Assembly: GCF_003977595.1 (NCBI RefSeq) | Contig: NZ_RYYR01000031.1 | Coordinates: 1 to 46,872 of the forward strand | Direction: 5' to 3' | Length of the DNA stretch: 46,872 nt | Source: Lysinibacillus antri | GTDB lineage: Bacteria; Bacillota; Bacilli; Bacillales_A; Planococcaceae | Shown here: positions 32,936 to 41,836 of the stretch, in pieces | How the letters are laid out: every line of letters starts with the position of its first letter | How positions within the stretch are numbered: position 1 is the first letter of the stretch | Made by a program: the position numbers and the translations under genes | The notes under the pieces: generated by a model | What the model saw: only the letters and a program-made list of their open reading frames with translations | Database searches by the model: none | Told to the model about the DNA's origin: nothing

Positions 32936-34016
32936 TCCACAAACTATACGACAATCATTAAAAGCCGTTATTCAACTAGCAGAGCAATATAAAAAAGAAA
33001 ACGGTAGAATCCCTGTTCTTATGGAAGTATGCGGTTCCCATACGATGGCTTTTGCGAAATCTGGCATAAAAACGATTTTGAAAGACCATGTCCAATTAAT
33101 TGCAGGTCCAGGATGTCCAGTTTGTGTAACTGATCAAAAATCTATTGATGCGATGATTGAATTATCAAAGGATAAAAATCGTATTCTTTGTACATTTGGT
33201 GATATGATGCGTGTTCCTGGATCTAGGTTTTCTTTAATGGATGCAAAAACAGAAGGTAAGGATATAAGAGTTGTTTACTCCCCGCTAGACAGTATAAAAA
33301 TTGCGCAAGAGAATCCACATAAGGAAGTGATTTTTCTAGGCATCGGATTTGAAACGACGATACCGGTTCTTGCAGTTACTGTTCAAGAAGCAGAAAAGCA
33401 AGCATTAACAAATTATTCAATTTGGATGTCCACAAAATTAGTAGAACCGGTTTTAAGGGAATTACTTAATTCAAAGGAAATTAACATAGATGGTTTTTTA
33501 TTACCGGGTCATGTTTCGGTTGTAACGGGAAAAAATAATTACAACTTTTTAGCAGAGGATTTTCTTATTTCGGGTGTGATATCTGGTTTTGAACCCATTG
33601 AATTATTAAGAGGAATCTATAAACTATTACATCTATTATTAAATAACAAGATAGATATCATCAATGATTATACCTATATGGTAAAGAATGAAGGAAATCG
33701 AGTAGCCAAAAAGTTGATGGAACACTATTTCGATTACCACGATGAAGCTTGGCGAGGAATCGGTGTGATCCCGAAAAGTAGTTTGATTTTAAAAGAATCC
33801 TACGCCCAATTTGACGCGCAAAAGAAATTTCATGTATCCCTTAGTGAACCTAGAAAAACAAAATGTCGTTGTGGTGAAATTATTCGAGGCATGATCACAC
33901 CAGAAGAATGTGTGTTATTTAATAAAGGCTGTACACCGTTACGTCCTATTGGTCCTTGTATGGTCTCAACAGAAGGTACTTGTGCAGCACATTATCATTA
34001 CATGAGGGAGGAGTAA
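32910..34016 (+). CDS. hypD: HypD, iron-cyanide-carbonyl assembly scaffold
   Basis: A 368-residue iron-sulfur scaffold protein. Family motifs seen are 'MEVCGSHTMAFAKSGI', 'AGPGCPVCVT', 'GFETTIP', 'LPGHVSVVTG' and the C-terminal cluster-binding cysteines CRCGEIIRG...CVLFNKGCTPLRPIGPCMVSTEG. ATG at 32910 lies ten bases after GGAGGG. It is one base from hypE. Everything needed for function is present. Confidence 0.95.
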   Translation: MEHLTHLADPQTIRQSLKAVIQLAEQYKKENGRIPVLMEVCGSHTMAFAKSGIKTILKDHVQLIAGPGCPVCVTDQKSIDAMIELSKDKNRILCTFGDMMRVPGSRFSLMDAKTEGKDIRVVYSPLDSIKIAQENPHKEVIFLGIGFETTIPVLAVTVQEAEKQALTNYSIWMSTKLVEPVLRELLNSKEINIDGFLLPGHVSVVTGKNNYNFLAEDFLISGVISGFEPIELLRGIYKLLHLLLNNKIDIINDYTYMVKNEGNRVAKKLMEHYFDYHDEAWRGIGVIPKSSLILKESYAQFDAQKKFHVSLSEPRKTKCRCGEIIRGMITPEECVLFNKGCTPLRPIGPCMVSTEGTCAAHYHYMREE

Positions 34017-34017
34017 A

Positions 34018-35028
34018 TTGGATCAGCGAATTAGTTTAGCGCATGGGGAAGGTGGCGAGTTAACTCATCAATTAATTAAAGATGTCTTTCTACAGGCTTT
34101 TGGACATCAACACCATACGCAATTAGATGCAGCGATGATCGAATGTAAATCTAAACAATTAGCAATCACGACAGATAGCTATGTTGTCAAACCTTTATTT
34201 TTCCCAGGTGGAGATATTGGAAAGCTCGCTATTACCGGAACAGTGAATGATTTGGCAGTAAGTGGTGCTACTCCCCAAGCCATTACTGCAGGCTTTATTA
34301 TTGAAGAAGGATTTTCGATCAAACAATTAAAAACGATTGTTGAAAGTATGGCGAAAGAAGCAAAAAATGCCAGTGTATCAATTGTAGCTGGTGATACAAA
34401 AGTAGTTGAAAAGGGAAGTGTGGACGGTCTTTTTATTAACACAACAGGAATTGGATTTGTAAAAGAGAAGCATCAATTACATCCAGAACGTATCCAAGTG
34501 GGCGATTCGGTCATTATTAGCGGAACGGTTGGAGACCATGGAATCGCGATTTTATCTGCTCGCGAGGAATTGGGATTACTAACCAATGTACAGAGTGACT
34601 GTGCTTCATTAAATCATATTATACAAGAACTGATGGAAGAAGTGGATGGGATTCGTGTGATGAGAGATCCTACGCGTGGTGGATTGGCAACAACGCTTGT
34701 TGAGTTGTGTGAAGAGAATCATTGTACAATAGAGTTAGATGAATGTTCGATTCCTGTTAGACAAGAGGTAGAAGGTGCTTGTGATATTTTAGGCTTTGAT
34801 CCACTCTATCTTGCAAATGAAGGAAAACTAGTAATGATTGTAGATACAAATCAAAAAGAAATGATTTTAGAAAAACTACACAATTATGACGTAACTAAGG
34901 ATGCGACAGTGATTGGTCAAATTATCGAATGCCAGAAGGAAGTAGGAAAAGTCGTGTTAAAAACACCAATAGGTTCAACAAGACGTCTTTTTCGTCTTTC
35001 TGGGTTACTTTTACCTAGAATATGTTAA
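34018..35028 (+). CDS. hypE: HypE, carbamoyl dehydratase for hydrogenase cyanide ligands
   Basis: A 336-residue ATP-dependent enzyme that dehydrates the carbamoylated C-terminal cysteine to thiocyanate. It belongs to the PurM/AIR synthase family: 'LAHGEGGELTHQLI', 'TTDSYVVKPLFFPGGDIGKLA', 'VAGDTKVVEKG', 'RDPTRGGLATTLVELC'. The obligatory C-terminal PRIC, whose cysteine is the substrate, is intact. TTG at 34018 follows GGGAGGAG. A gap of 55 bases without a terminator leads to the b5-like gene. Confidence 0.95.
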   Translation: MDQRISLAHGEGGELTHQLIKDVFLQAFGHQHHTQLDAAMIECKSKQLAITTDSYVVKPLFFPGGDIGKLAITGTVNDLAVSGATPQAITAGFIIEEGFSIKQLKTIVESMAKEAKNASVSIVAGDTKVVEKGSVDGLFINTTGIGFVKEKHQLHPERIQVGDSVIISGTVGDHGIAILSAREELGLLTNVQSDCASLNHIIQELMEEVDGIRVMRDPTRGGLATTLVELCEENHCTIELDECSIPVRQEVEGACDILGFDPLYLANEGKLVMIVDTNQKEMILEKLHNYDVTKDATVIGQIIECQKEVGKVVLKTPIGSTRRLFRLSGLLLPRIC

Positions 35029-35083
35029 TGAAATTAAAGTTTTCGCATAAACTGTGTGGAATCTCTTTAATTAGGAGGACACC

Positions 35084-35617
35084 ATGCAAAACATCGAGAT
35101 GCTCAGATGGCAGTTAAACAGCCTTGTTACGCAGGTACGGCAAGATATATATACGCTTTCTACCGTTCCCCAGCAACCAATCGCTCCCCAAATTCTTCAA
35201 AGGTTATGGGATACAACATCAACGATTCATTTCATCAGTGAATTACTAGCCAATCAAGCTTTACATTGTTACCAGCCAATCCCCGTTAATTCACGAATGA
35301 TACCAGTAAACAATTCTCCATCAAACTCCACTCAAATTTCACCTATAACACCTATACCAAATCAATCTAACTCACAACTAAACGGACGCAATTTTACCAT
35401 TGGAGAATTAGCGACCTTTGATGGTAAAAATGGAAGACCTGCATATGTTGCTGTGAATAGTACTGTTTATGATGTTACCAATAATAGAGCATGGGCTGCG
35501 GCAACCCACTTTGGTTTACTTGCCGGTAAAGAATATTCACAAGAGTTTGCAACTTGTCACGCAGGGCAACAATCGATTTTAGCCACATTACCAGTAGTGG
35601 GGAGGTTAGTTTCATGA
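35084..35617 (+). CDS. Cytochrome b5-like haem-binding domain protein in the hydrogenase operon
   Basis: A 177-residue soluble protein. The N-terminal part (1-62) is helical; 65-100 is a Pro/Asn/Ser-rich linker; 102-177 is a cytochrome b5/steroid-binding-like domain with 'FTIGELATFDGKNGRPAYVAVNSTVYDVT'. His142 (AATHFG) and His159 (ATCHAG) are the likely haem ligands. It lacks a signal peptide, so it is cytoplasmic. ATG at 35084 follows TTAGGAGG; the stop overlaps the small-subunit start (ATGA). Translational coupling to the hydrogenase subunits makes it a probable electron acceptor or assembly partner. The electron-transfer role is inference. Confidence 0.8.
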   Translation: MQNIEMLRWQLNSLVTQVRQDIYTLSTVPQQPIAPQILQRLWDTTSTIHFISELLANQALHCYQPIPVNSRMIPVNNSPSNSTQISPITPIPNQSNSQLNGRNFTIGELATFDGKNGRPAYVAVNSTVYDVTNNRAWAAATHFGLLAGKEYSQEFATCHAGQQSILATLPVVGRLVS

Positions 35618-36519
35618 CGATGCCCATTTTACCACCGGAAGATTTAAGTAATAAAGCCATTTCAGCGAGGATCACGACAAATGCAATAAAGAGTATTAAA
35701 AATGGTCTTATTAAGAAAAAAAATCTTGTTTATTTAGAGTTAAATGGTTGTTCGGGAAACATCATCTCTTTGTTAAACGGACAAAATCCGGACTTTGAAT
35801 ATACGTTTAAATCAATGGTCGACATTCAATACAGTAATTCGCTCATGGTAGCTGAAGGTGAGAAAGCGATAGAGAAATTAATGAAAGCGCTAGAAGGAGA
35901 GTATATTTTAGCGGTTGAAGGGGCAGTGGCATTAAAGAATAACGGTCTTTATAACATTATTGGTAGTTGGAAAGGGAAACCTTTAACAGGACTAGAGGCA
36001 GTCAAAATGCTTGGTGAAAAAGCATCTCACATTTTGGCAGTTGGTGCATGTGCTACCCATGGTGGAGTGTCTGCAGCAAAACCAAATCCATCTGAATCAG
36101 TGGGCTTAAACAAAGTACTTCCTCATAAAAAAATCATTATGTTACCAGGCTGTCCTGTACATCCGGACTGGTTTTTAGGAACATTAGCTCATCTTTTATT
36201 ATATGGAGAGCCAGAGACAGATAGCTTAAATCGTCCATTAATGTTTTATAGTACGCTTATTCATGATCGTTGTCCGAGAAGACCTTTTTTCGATCGTGGA
36301 ATTTTTGCAGAAAAATTAAGCGATAAAACGTGTTTATTTAAACTTGGTTGCCGTGGTCCAGTAACGAGAACAGATTGTCCAACTAGGCAGTGGAATGGAC
36401 ATGTGAATTGGCCGATTGGGGATGATACTCCTTGTATTGGATGTGCACAATTTGGATTTCCAGATGCAATGGCCCCTTTCATTAGCTTTGACACAACAAG
36501 GGTGGTGAAAAATGAATAA
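35614..36519 (+). CDS. [NiFe] hydrogenase small subunit, no Tat signal, CSGN proximal motif
   Basis: A 301-residue iron-sulfur subunit. ATG at 35614 overlaps the previous stop and follows GGGGAGG; a frame back to 35554 lies in the b5-like gene. There is no twin-arginine signal or membrane tail, so the enzyme stays in the cytoplasm. Proximal cluster ligands: Cys46, Cys146, Cys180, with Asn49 in CSGN where most enzymes have a fourth cysteine. Distal: His217, Cys220, Cys240, Cys246. Medial: Cys255, Cys274, Cys277. The CSGN signature is known from group 2 enzymes such as cyanobacterial HupS and actinobacterial Huc. Group placement should be confirmed by phylogeny. Confidence 0.93.
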   Translation: MTMPILPPEDLSNKAISARITTNAIKSIKNGLIKKKNLVYLELNGCSGNIISLLNGQNPDFEYTFKSMVDIQYSNSLMVAEGEKAIEKLMKALEGEYILAVEGAVALKNNGLYNIIGSWKGKPLTGLEAVKMLGEKASHILAVGACATHGGVSAAKPNPSESVGLNKVLPHKKIIMLPGCPVHPDWFLGTLAHLLLYGEPETDSLNRPLMFYSTLIHDRCPRRPFFDRGIFAEKLSDKTCLFKLGCRGPVTRTDCPTRQWNGHVNWPIGDDTPCIGCAQFGFPDAMAPFISFDTTRVVKNE

Positions 36520-37918
36520 ACGTATAGTAATCAATCCTTTAACGCGTATTAGTGGCTTTTTAGAAATTGACGTTCGCATTGAAAACAAAAGAGTTGTGGA
36601 TGCGAAAACAAAAGGCAATTTATTTCGTGGATTTGAACAAATGTTAGTTGGCAGGAGTCCATTCGATGCGGTTTATTTTACCCAGCGAATATGTGGTATT
36701 TGTTCTGCTGCACATTCGATGGCTTCCTCACTCGCTTTAGAAGATGCCCTTAAGATTGAACCATTAGAGCAAGGACGCTATTTACGAGACATTATTCATT
36801 CCTGCGAGTTTTTGCAAAATCATATTCGTCATTTTTATCAATATACTGTGCCGGATTTTGTGAAAATGGATCAAAATACGCTCTTACAAACGGATCATAC
36901 TGATTTTCGACTACCCAAAGCTATTAATGATCGGATTGCACAACATTATTTTGACTCTCTAGCTATAAGTCGTTCAGCACATCAAATGTTAGCGGTATTA
37001 GGAGGAAAAGCACCCCATAATCATGGGGTTTTTATTGGTGGAATCACGACGAAAGCAACAGCAGAGAAAGTCGTTCATATTGATTCTTTATTACAAAAAA
37101 TCGCTCTGTTTATAGACGAAAAAATGATTCCTGATGTTTACGATATTGCAAAATATTATCCGGAGTATTTTCAACTAGGTGGAGGTTACGGCAACTTATT
37201 ATCTTATGGATCATTTCACAATTACAAAGAGCTCGGCACACTCTATACGAATCCACTAGTTTTAACGAAAAAAGGGATTGAAGTGTTTGATGAAAAGAAT
37301 ATTGAGGAAAAAATCGATTACTCTTATTATCAGGCGCCGGCGAACAAAGACCAACAAAATAAAGCGGTGCCAGAACCAGATATGGATAAAGAAAAGGCAT
37401 ACTCTTGGGTGAAGGCACCACGGTACAATGGTCTTCCTTTTGAAGTAGGGCCGTTAGCAAGACTCATTTTAAGTGGAACGTATCCTAATCGTATTTCGGC
37501 TATGGACCGTACCATTGCAAGAGCACTAGAAGCAAAGAAGATTGCCGAGATTATGAAAATACTACTTAAACAAATTATTCCAGGTGTAGAATTACAACAA
37601 AAATACGAACTTCCATCATCAGCATTTGGTAGAGGATTAGTAGATACGACAAGGGGCGCATTAGGGCATTGGTTAGAAATTAAGGATAAGAAAATTTCCT
37701 TCTATCAAATCATCACGCCATCGACATGGGATTTTTCAACTCGAGACGAAAACGGTTATAGAGGAGTAGCGGAAGAAGCATTAATCGGTACACCAATCGT
37801 CAATCCTGAACAACCTGTTGAGATTGGTAGAATTCTACGTTCCTTTGATCCGTGCATGTCTTGTGCTACACATGTTTACAGTCCTGGGAAACAAGTAAAG
37901 ACGATACAGGTGTTTTAA
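36512..37918 (+). CDS. [NiFe] hydrogenase large (catalytic) subunit
   Basis: A 468-residue subunit that splits H2 at the Ni-Fe site. L1 motif: Cys61 and Cys64 in RICGICSAAH. L2 motif: Cys448 and Cys451 in DPCMSCATH. Cleavage after His454 would remove a 14-residue tail (VYSPGKQVKTIQVF), done by the protease encoded next. The N-terminus 'NPLTRISGFLEIDV' and 'GNLFRGFE' are as usual. The protein is shorter than typical group 1 subunits. ATG at 36512 overlaps the small-subunit stop by eight bases. All ligands are intact, so an active enzyme is expected. Confidence 0.95.
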   Translation: MNKRIVINPLTRISGFLEIDVRIENKRVVDAKTKGNLFRGFEQMLVGRSPFDAVYFTQRICGICSAAHSMASSLALEDALKIEPLEQGRYLRDIIHSCEFLQNHIRHFYQYTVPDFVKMDQNTLLQTDHTDFRLPKAINDRIAQHYFDSLAISRSAHQMLAVLGGKAPHNHGVFIGGITTKATAEKVVHIDSLLQKIALFIDEKMIPDVYDIAKYYPEYFQLGGGYGNLLSYGSFHNYKELGTLYTNPLVLTKKGIEVFDEKNIEEKIDYSYYQAPANKDQQNKAVPEPDMDKEKAYSWVKAPRYNGLPFEVGPLARLILSGTYPNRISAMDRTIARALEAKKIAEIMKILLKQIIPGVELQQKYELPSSAFGRGLVDTTRGALGHWLEIKDKKISFYQIITPSTWDFSTRDENGYRGVAEEALIGTPIVNPEQPVEIGRILRSFDPCMSCATHVYSPGKQVKTIQVF

Positions 37919-38376
37919 TGAAAGAAATACTTGTTCTTGGAATCGGGAATCGATTAATGATGGACGATGGGATTGGGATTTATCTTGTTGAAGAACTGAT
38001 GAAACAAGAGACAGAATACGATATTCAGTATATCGTTGGGGAGTCAGACGTTGATTATTGTATACAACAGATTGAAAATGCGAAATCCGTCATTATAATA
38101 GATGCTACTATTTCAGATAATCAACCAGGAGAGATCACGATTTATCCATTAGATCATCTTGCGGCATTTCATTCATTAGACTTTTCACTACATAATTTGC
38201 ATTTATTTCAAGTGTTATATCAACTTAAAGATCACATTCAAGGTTATTTGATTGGGATAGAAGCGTATGAAATTACATTTAACTTAGGATTAAGTGAAAT
38301 CATAGAAAGTAGATGGGACCATATTGTAAAAAACGTAAAGGATCTAATTGAAAAGTTAATAAACCAGGCTAGGTAG
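37918..38376 (+). CDS. Hydrogenase maturation protease (HyaD/HoxM-type)
   Basis: A 152-residue nickel-dependent endopeptidase that cleaves the C-terminal tail of the large subunit. Typical N-terminus 'EILVLGIGNRLMMDDGIGIYLVEEL' with the acidic nickel ligand in DDGIG, a second acidic position in 'VIIIDAT', and His94 in 'LHNLHLFQ'. ATG at 37918 shares one base with the large-subunit stop (TAATG), so they are coupled. It is the last gene of the operon; a clear terminator follows at 38397. Confidence 0.92.
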   Translation: MKEILVLGIGNRLMMDDGIGIYLVEELMKQETEYDIQYIVGESDVDYCIQQIENAKSVIIIDATISDNQPGEITIYPLDHLAAFHSLDFSLHNLHLFQVLYQLKDHIQGYLIGIEAYEITFNLGLSEIIESRWDHIVKNVKDLIEKLINQAR

Positions 38377-38386
38377 GGCTGTCCTG

Positions 38387-38490
38387 AAAGTAAAATAATG
38401 TACAATTTGTAATTTGAATTGTACATTTTTGCTTTTGAAGTCTGTTGATTTCCGCTACGGTAGACGCTTTCCGCTCGTGCGGTTCCCTTT
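38387..38490. repeat. Dispersed-repeat remnant after the hydrogenase operon
   Basis: Begins GGGCTGTCCTGAAAGTA, similar to GGGACTGTCCAGAAAGTA at 28153-28170 next to the left inverted repeat. It continues with 'CTGTTGATTTCCGCTACGG' and 'ACGCTTTCCGC', wording I associate with short dispersed repeats of Bacillaceae genomes. The similarity to 28153 can be seen directly; the repeat-family assignment is from memory. Confidence 0.5.
38397..38435 (+). terminator. Intrinsic terminator of the hydrogenase operon
   Basis: AATGTACAATT (38397-38407) pairs perfectly with AATTGTACATT (38417-38427), followed by TTTGCTTTT. Confidence 0.8.
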
Positions 38491-38565
38491 TATTCATCAA
38501 GTTTTTCAAGTCTGAGTATGAAATTTAAAAGAAGGGAGAAATATTAAAGTAAAGGAGGCTTTGTA

Positions 38566-38754
38566 ATGAATCATAATTTAACGGAATTAGAAGTTGAACA
38601 TTTACGCAGTTTAATCGGTGGGCATGGTAACGTATCAAAAAAATTAGAAGCATATGCAGCGAGTTGCACTGATCCAGAATTAAAATCAATCCTTGAAAGA
38701 GATGCACAAGCAGCAAAACAAGCTCAACAAGATTTAATATCTTATTTAAACTAG
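38566..38754 (+). CDS. Small spore coat-like protein (CotF-family, N-terminal half type)
   Basis: A 62-residue helical protein, 'LTELEVEHLRSLIGGHGNVSKKLEAYAASCTDPELKSILERDAQ', matching the short first member of CotF-related gene pairs in Bacillales. ATG at 38566 follows AAAGGAGG. The partner gene starts ten bases downstream. These proteins fold as ferritin-like helical hairpins in the spore coat, and expression would be in the mother cell. There is no metal-binding ExxH motif to suggest enzymatic activity. Confidence 0.75.
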   Translation: MNHNLTELEVEHLRSLIGGHGNVSKKLEAYAASCTDPELKSILERDAQAAKQAQQDLISYLN

Positions 38755-38764
38755 GAGGCTTACA

Positions 38765-39025
38765 ATGTTTCAAGATAAAGAAATGGTTAATGATTATCTA
38801 GCGGGATTAAATGCCAGTTTAACTGGATATGCCCATATAATTGCCCAAACGAATGATTCAGAACTTAGACAAACATTAATTCAATTGAGAAATCAAGACG
38901 AATCTCGCCAACGAACTTTATATAATTACGCTCTTCAAAAAGGATATTATAAACCTGCTGCTCCAGCTGCAGAAGAGGTAGTACAGCAATTAAGAACTCA
39001 ATTAATGTCTGAACAGCAAAATTAA
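38765..39025 (+). CDS. Coat F domain protein (CotF-family, C-terminal half type)
   Basis: An 86-residue helical protein with 'KEMVNDYLAGLNASLTGYAHIIAQTNDSELRQTLIQLRNQ', the Coat_F pattern, and 'YALQKGYYKPAAPA' near the C-terminus. It resembles the second half of CotF, with the gene at 38566 supplying the first half. ATG at 38765 follows CTAGGAGG. The pair is bounded by terminators on both sides and so is an independent sporulation operon between the hydrogenase genes and the diheme-like membrane protein. Confidence 0.85.
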   Translation: MFQDKEMVNDYLAGLNASLTGYAHIIAQTNDSELRQTLIQLRNQDESRQRTLYNYALQKGYYKPAAPAAEEVVQQLRTQLMSEQQN

Positions 39026-39039
39026 ACGAACTTAACTAT

Positions 39040-39090
39040 AGCCCCTTATCCGAAAACTATATGGTTTTTGAATGAGGGGCTTTTTGTTTT
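39040..39090 (+). terminator. Intrinsic terminator after the coat gene pair
   Basis: AGCCCCTTAT (39040-39049) pairs with ATGAGGGGCT (39072-39081), followed by TTTTGTTTT. Confidence 0.8.
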
Positions 39091-39180
39091 AAAATTTATT
39101 CAATTTTCCCAGTTTTTTCAGAGATTTTTCATAAACGGTGATTACTCTAATGAATAAATACATCTGAATGGAGTGCTTAC

Positions 39181-39735
39181 ATGAGAAATTTGATCGTTAT
39201 ATTCATCGTACTATTTTTCGTTATTTCACTAAATACTTTTAGTCATACCGTAGTAGCGGATGATGATTTTGAAGAAAAGGATAATTATTATGAAAAGGAA
39301 CATGACGGAGAAGAACATGAAGATGAGCGTTTTGAAGAAATTGGCAAAATGATAGGATGGGGAACCGTTATAACAATGGGTACTAGTGGATTAATTTTTC
39401 CTTTTAGAAGATTAACCAAATCATTCATTACTACATTTCCAACATCAAAAGGGAACTATATATCGATTACAAAATTTTTGAGTAAATACCATATATGGAT
39501 TGGGATCGCTGCGTTATTGCTAAGTATCGGTCATGGAATCGTTATGTATTTTAGTGAAGGGGAATTGGAAGGTGAAGGGATTATTGGGATCGGTGGAGTT
39601 GTACTAATGATTATTGCTGGGATATTTGGGACAGTTTTATTTAAAAATAAAAAGGTGAAAAGTCTTCGTACAACACATACAATACTGATTACTTTAGCGA
39701 CGATGATTGTTTTATCTCATATTTTATTCTCGTAG
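39181..39735 (+). CDS. Membrane protein with two 14-spaced histidine pairs (diheme cytochrome b-like)
   Basis: A 184-residue protein. A signal sequence or first helix (1-26, ending VVA) leads to a highly acidic outside segment with several His (27-53), then four helices near 57-76, 102-123, 134-154 and 164-183. His104 and His118 lie in one helix, and His166 and His180 in another, each pair 14 residues apart. That geometry is used by diheme cytochromes b and ferric-reductase-like membrane domains. I cannot name the family. ATG at 39181 follows GGAGTG. It lies 0.8 kb beyond the hydrogenase operon and could pass electrons to quinone, but this is inference. Confidence 0.65.
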   Translation: MRNLIVIFIVLFFVISLNTFSHTVVADDDFEEKDNYYEKEHDGEEHEDERFEEIGKMIGWGTVITMGTSGLIFPFRRLTKSFITTFPTSKGNYISITKFLSKYHIWIGIAALLLSIGHGIVMYFSEGELEGEGIIGIGGVVLMIIAGIFGTVLFKNKKVKSLRTTHTILITLATMIVLSHILFS

Positions 39736-39798
39736 ATGGAGAATTTTATAATTAATTTTTAAGTGAGGAGTAGTAGAAGCAGAGCATTATAATGAAGT

Positions 39799-39840
39799 AA
39801 AACGACTGAACGGTAATCTATCGTTCGTCGTTTTTTATTT
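39799..39840 (+). terminator. Intrinsic terminator after the diheme-like gene
   Basis: AAAACGAC-GAACG pairs with CGTTC-GTCGTTTT around a 9-base loop, then a T run. Confidence 0.8.
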
Positions 39841-39908
39841 TAAAAAAATTGGAAAATAGGAACATTTGTTTGTATAATAGAAATAACATCGTTGAATCGA
39901 CACAATGA

Positions 39909-40718
<810 letters not shown>

Positions 40719-40731
40719 GAGTGATAGAACA

Positions 40732-41106
40732 ATGTGGAAAATGATCAATGGAAAACTTGTTCAAAGTATAGATGAGACGCGTAAAGAATATAAAACGAGG
40801 ATTAGCAAAGCAATGATCGAAAATTTAAAAGCAATTGCAAAAGCTAATAATACACATATAGGTTATTTACTTGAAAATGGATTTGAAAATATTTTAAGAG
40901 AAAACTATATTCAGTTTGATAAAAAATCTCGTCCGAAAGATCGTGTAGAATTACGAACAACATGTAATGAAACGGTTCTGACTGATCTTAGAACGTTTGC
41001 AAAAGAAAATAAATTAAATTTAAATGATGTTATAGAAGCAAGTATTGAATATATTGATGTAATGAACGTTAAAAATGCGGGCTGGAGATATAGAAAAGAA
41101 ATGTAG
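40732..41106 (+). CDS. Tandem ribbon-helix-helix protein
   Basis: A 124-residue protein with two similar halves: 'YKTRISKAMIENLKAIAKANNTHIGYLLENGFENIL' (20-55) and 'VELRTTCNETVLTDLRTFAKENKLNLNDVIEASIEYI' (72-108). Each reads as strand-helix-helix, the Arc/MetJ fold fused into a single-chain dimer. Similar proteins in Bacillales are sometimes labelled rRNA methyltransferase in databases, but I see no SAM-binding motif. ATG at 40732 follows TTAGGAGTG. It is translated with the LAGLIDADG gene, and could repress it or direct it to a site. Confidence 0.75.
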   Translation: MWKMINGKLVQSIDETRKEYKTRISKAMIENLKAIAKANNTHIGYLLENGFENILRENYIQFDKKSRPKDRVELRTTCNETVLTDLRTFAKENKLNLNDVIEASIEYIDVMNVKNAGWRYRKEM

Positions 41107-41133
41107 GGGATGGAAACACATCTCCTTTTTTAA
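41107..41133 (+). terminator. Intrinsic terminator after the RHH gene
   Basis: GGGGATG pairs with CATCTCC (one G-U) around a 6-base loop, followed by TTTTTT. Confidence 0.75.
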
Positions 41134-41641
41134 CTTCAAAATTGGGATGTGGTCATAATATAAATTATATGAAGTTGAATCTCAATATATAAGTATACTC
41201 TAGATAGTGAGACGGAATTGGAAAATACCCCAATAATAAAATACATTTTTTCCGTAATCATTTATTAATTGATCTAATCCGCGAATGCAATTTTTCAAAT
41301 GCTCGTTTTCACCATCGTACTAAAATTTGCAGAATTACCAGTTTACTTTTGCTTGTCATTTTATTCCTTCAATCACATTTATTTAAACAATGAATCTATT
41401 AAGCTAATATTTTACCCAAGAATTGTCGTGTCAAGCTAAAAATTTTTAAAAATTCTATAATATCAAAAAATTATCTTTTTCTGTTGTTCTATAACAACTG
41501 TTCGTATTTGTATGTTATTGCTATTCTAATCTACTCATTTCAATAATTTCTATAATGTGAATTATTATTTCTAGTTCAGGCAAAATTTTTGTAATTACTA
41601 TACTAAAATTATCCATTTTTCAAATTTTGCAATTCTCTTTC
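41134..41641. other. AT-rich non-coding stretch
   Basis: About 500 bases without a credible gene. Very AT-rich with oligo-A/T tracts. I see no terminator, tRNA or repeat in it. Confidence 0.5.
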
Positions 41642-41693
41642 AAGTAGGGAAATTCTGCTTAAAGCTTGATAATTCTAAGCTTTTCCCTACTTC
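41642..41693 (+). promoter_or_regulatory. Long hairpin upstream of the first DUF485-ActP operon
   Basis: AAGTAGGGAAA (41642-41652) pairs with TTTCCCTACTT (41682-41692), and an inner GCTTA/TAAGC stem extends it. No T tract follows, and it lies just upstream of a promoter at 41720, so it is more likely a protein-binding site or a terminator on the other strand than a plus-strand terminator. Confidence 0.5.
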
Positions 41694-41719
41694 ATTACAT
41701 TGGGTGTCAAGGGATATTT

Positions 41720-41747
41720 TTGAAAAAATAGTATTGAAATATATAAT
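41720..41747 (+). promoter_or_regulatory. Predicted sigma-A promoter of the first DUF485-ActP operon
   Basis: TTGAAA (41720-41725), 16-bp spacer, TATAAT (41742-41747), about 90 bases before the start codon. Confidence 0.65.
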
Positions 41748-41836
41748 ACTCTACCCTAAAATATGGACTAACAGCAGGAGGTGAAACAGAAATATAACGT
41801 TTAAAGTAGAATAATATTTCATTAGGGGGAAATGTG

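Noticed and set aside
33668..33682. ATACCTATATGGTAA inside hypD as a CstR operator
   Set aside because: Spacing is one base short and it lies in the middle of a coding region; probably chance.
36261..36618. Minus-strand open frames across the hydrogenase subunit genes
   Set aside because: Shadows of conserved plus-strand genes with no ribosome sites; their cysteine/proline-rich composition is the antisense of conserved motifs.
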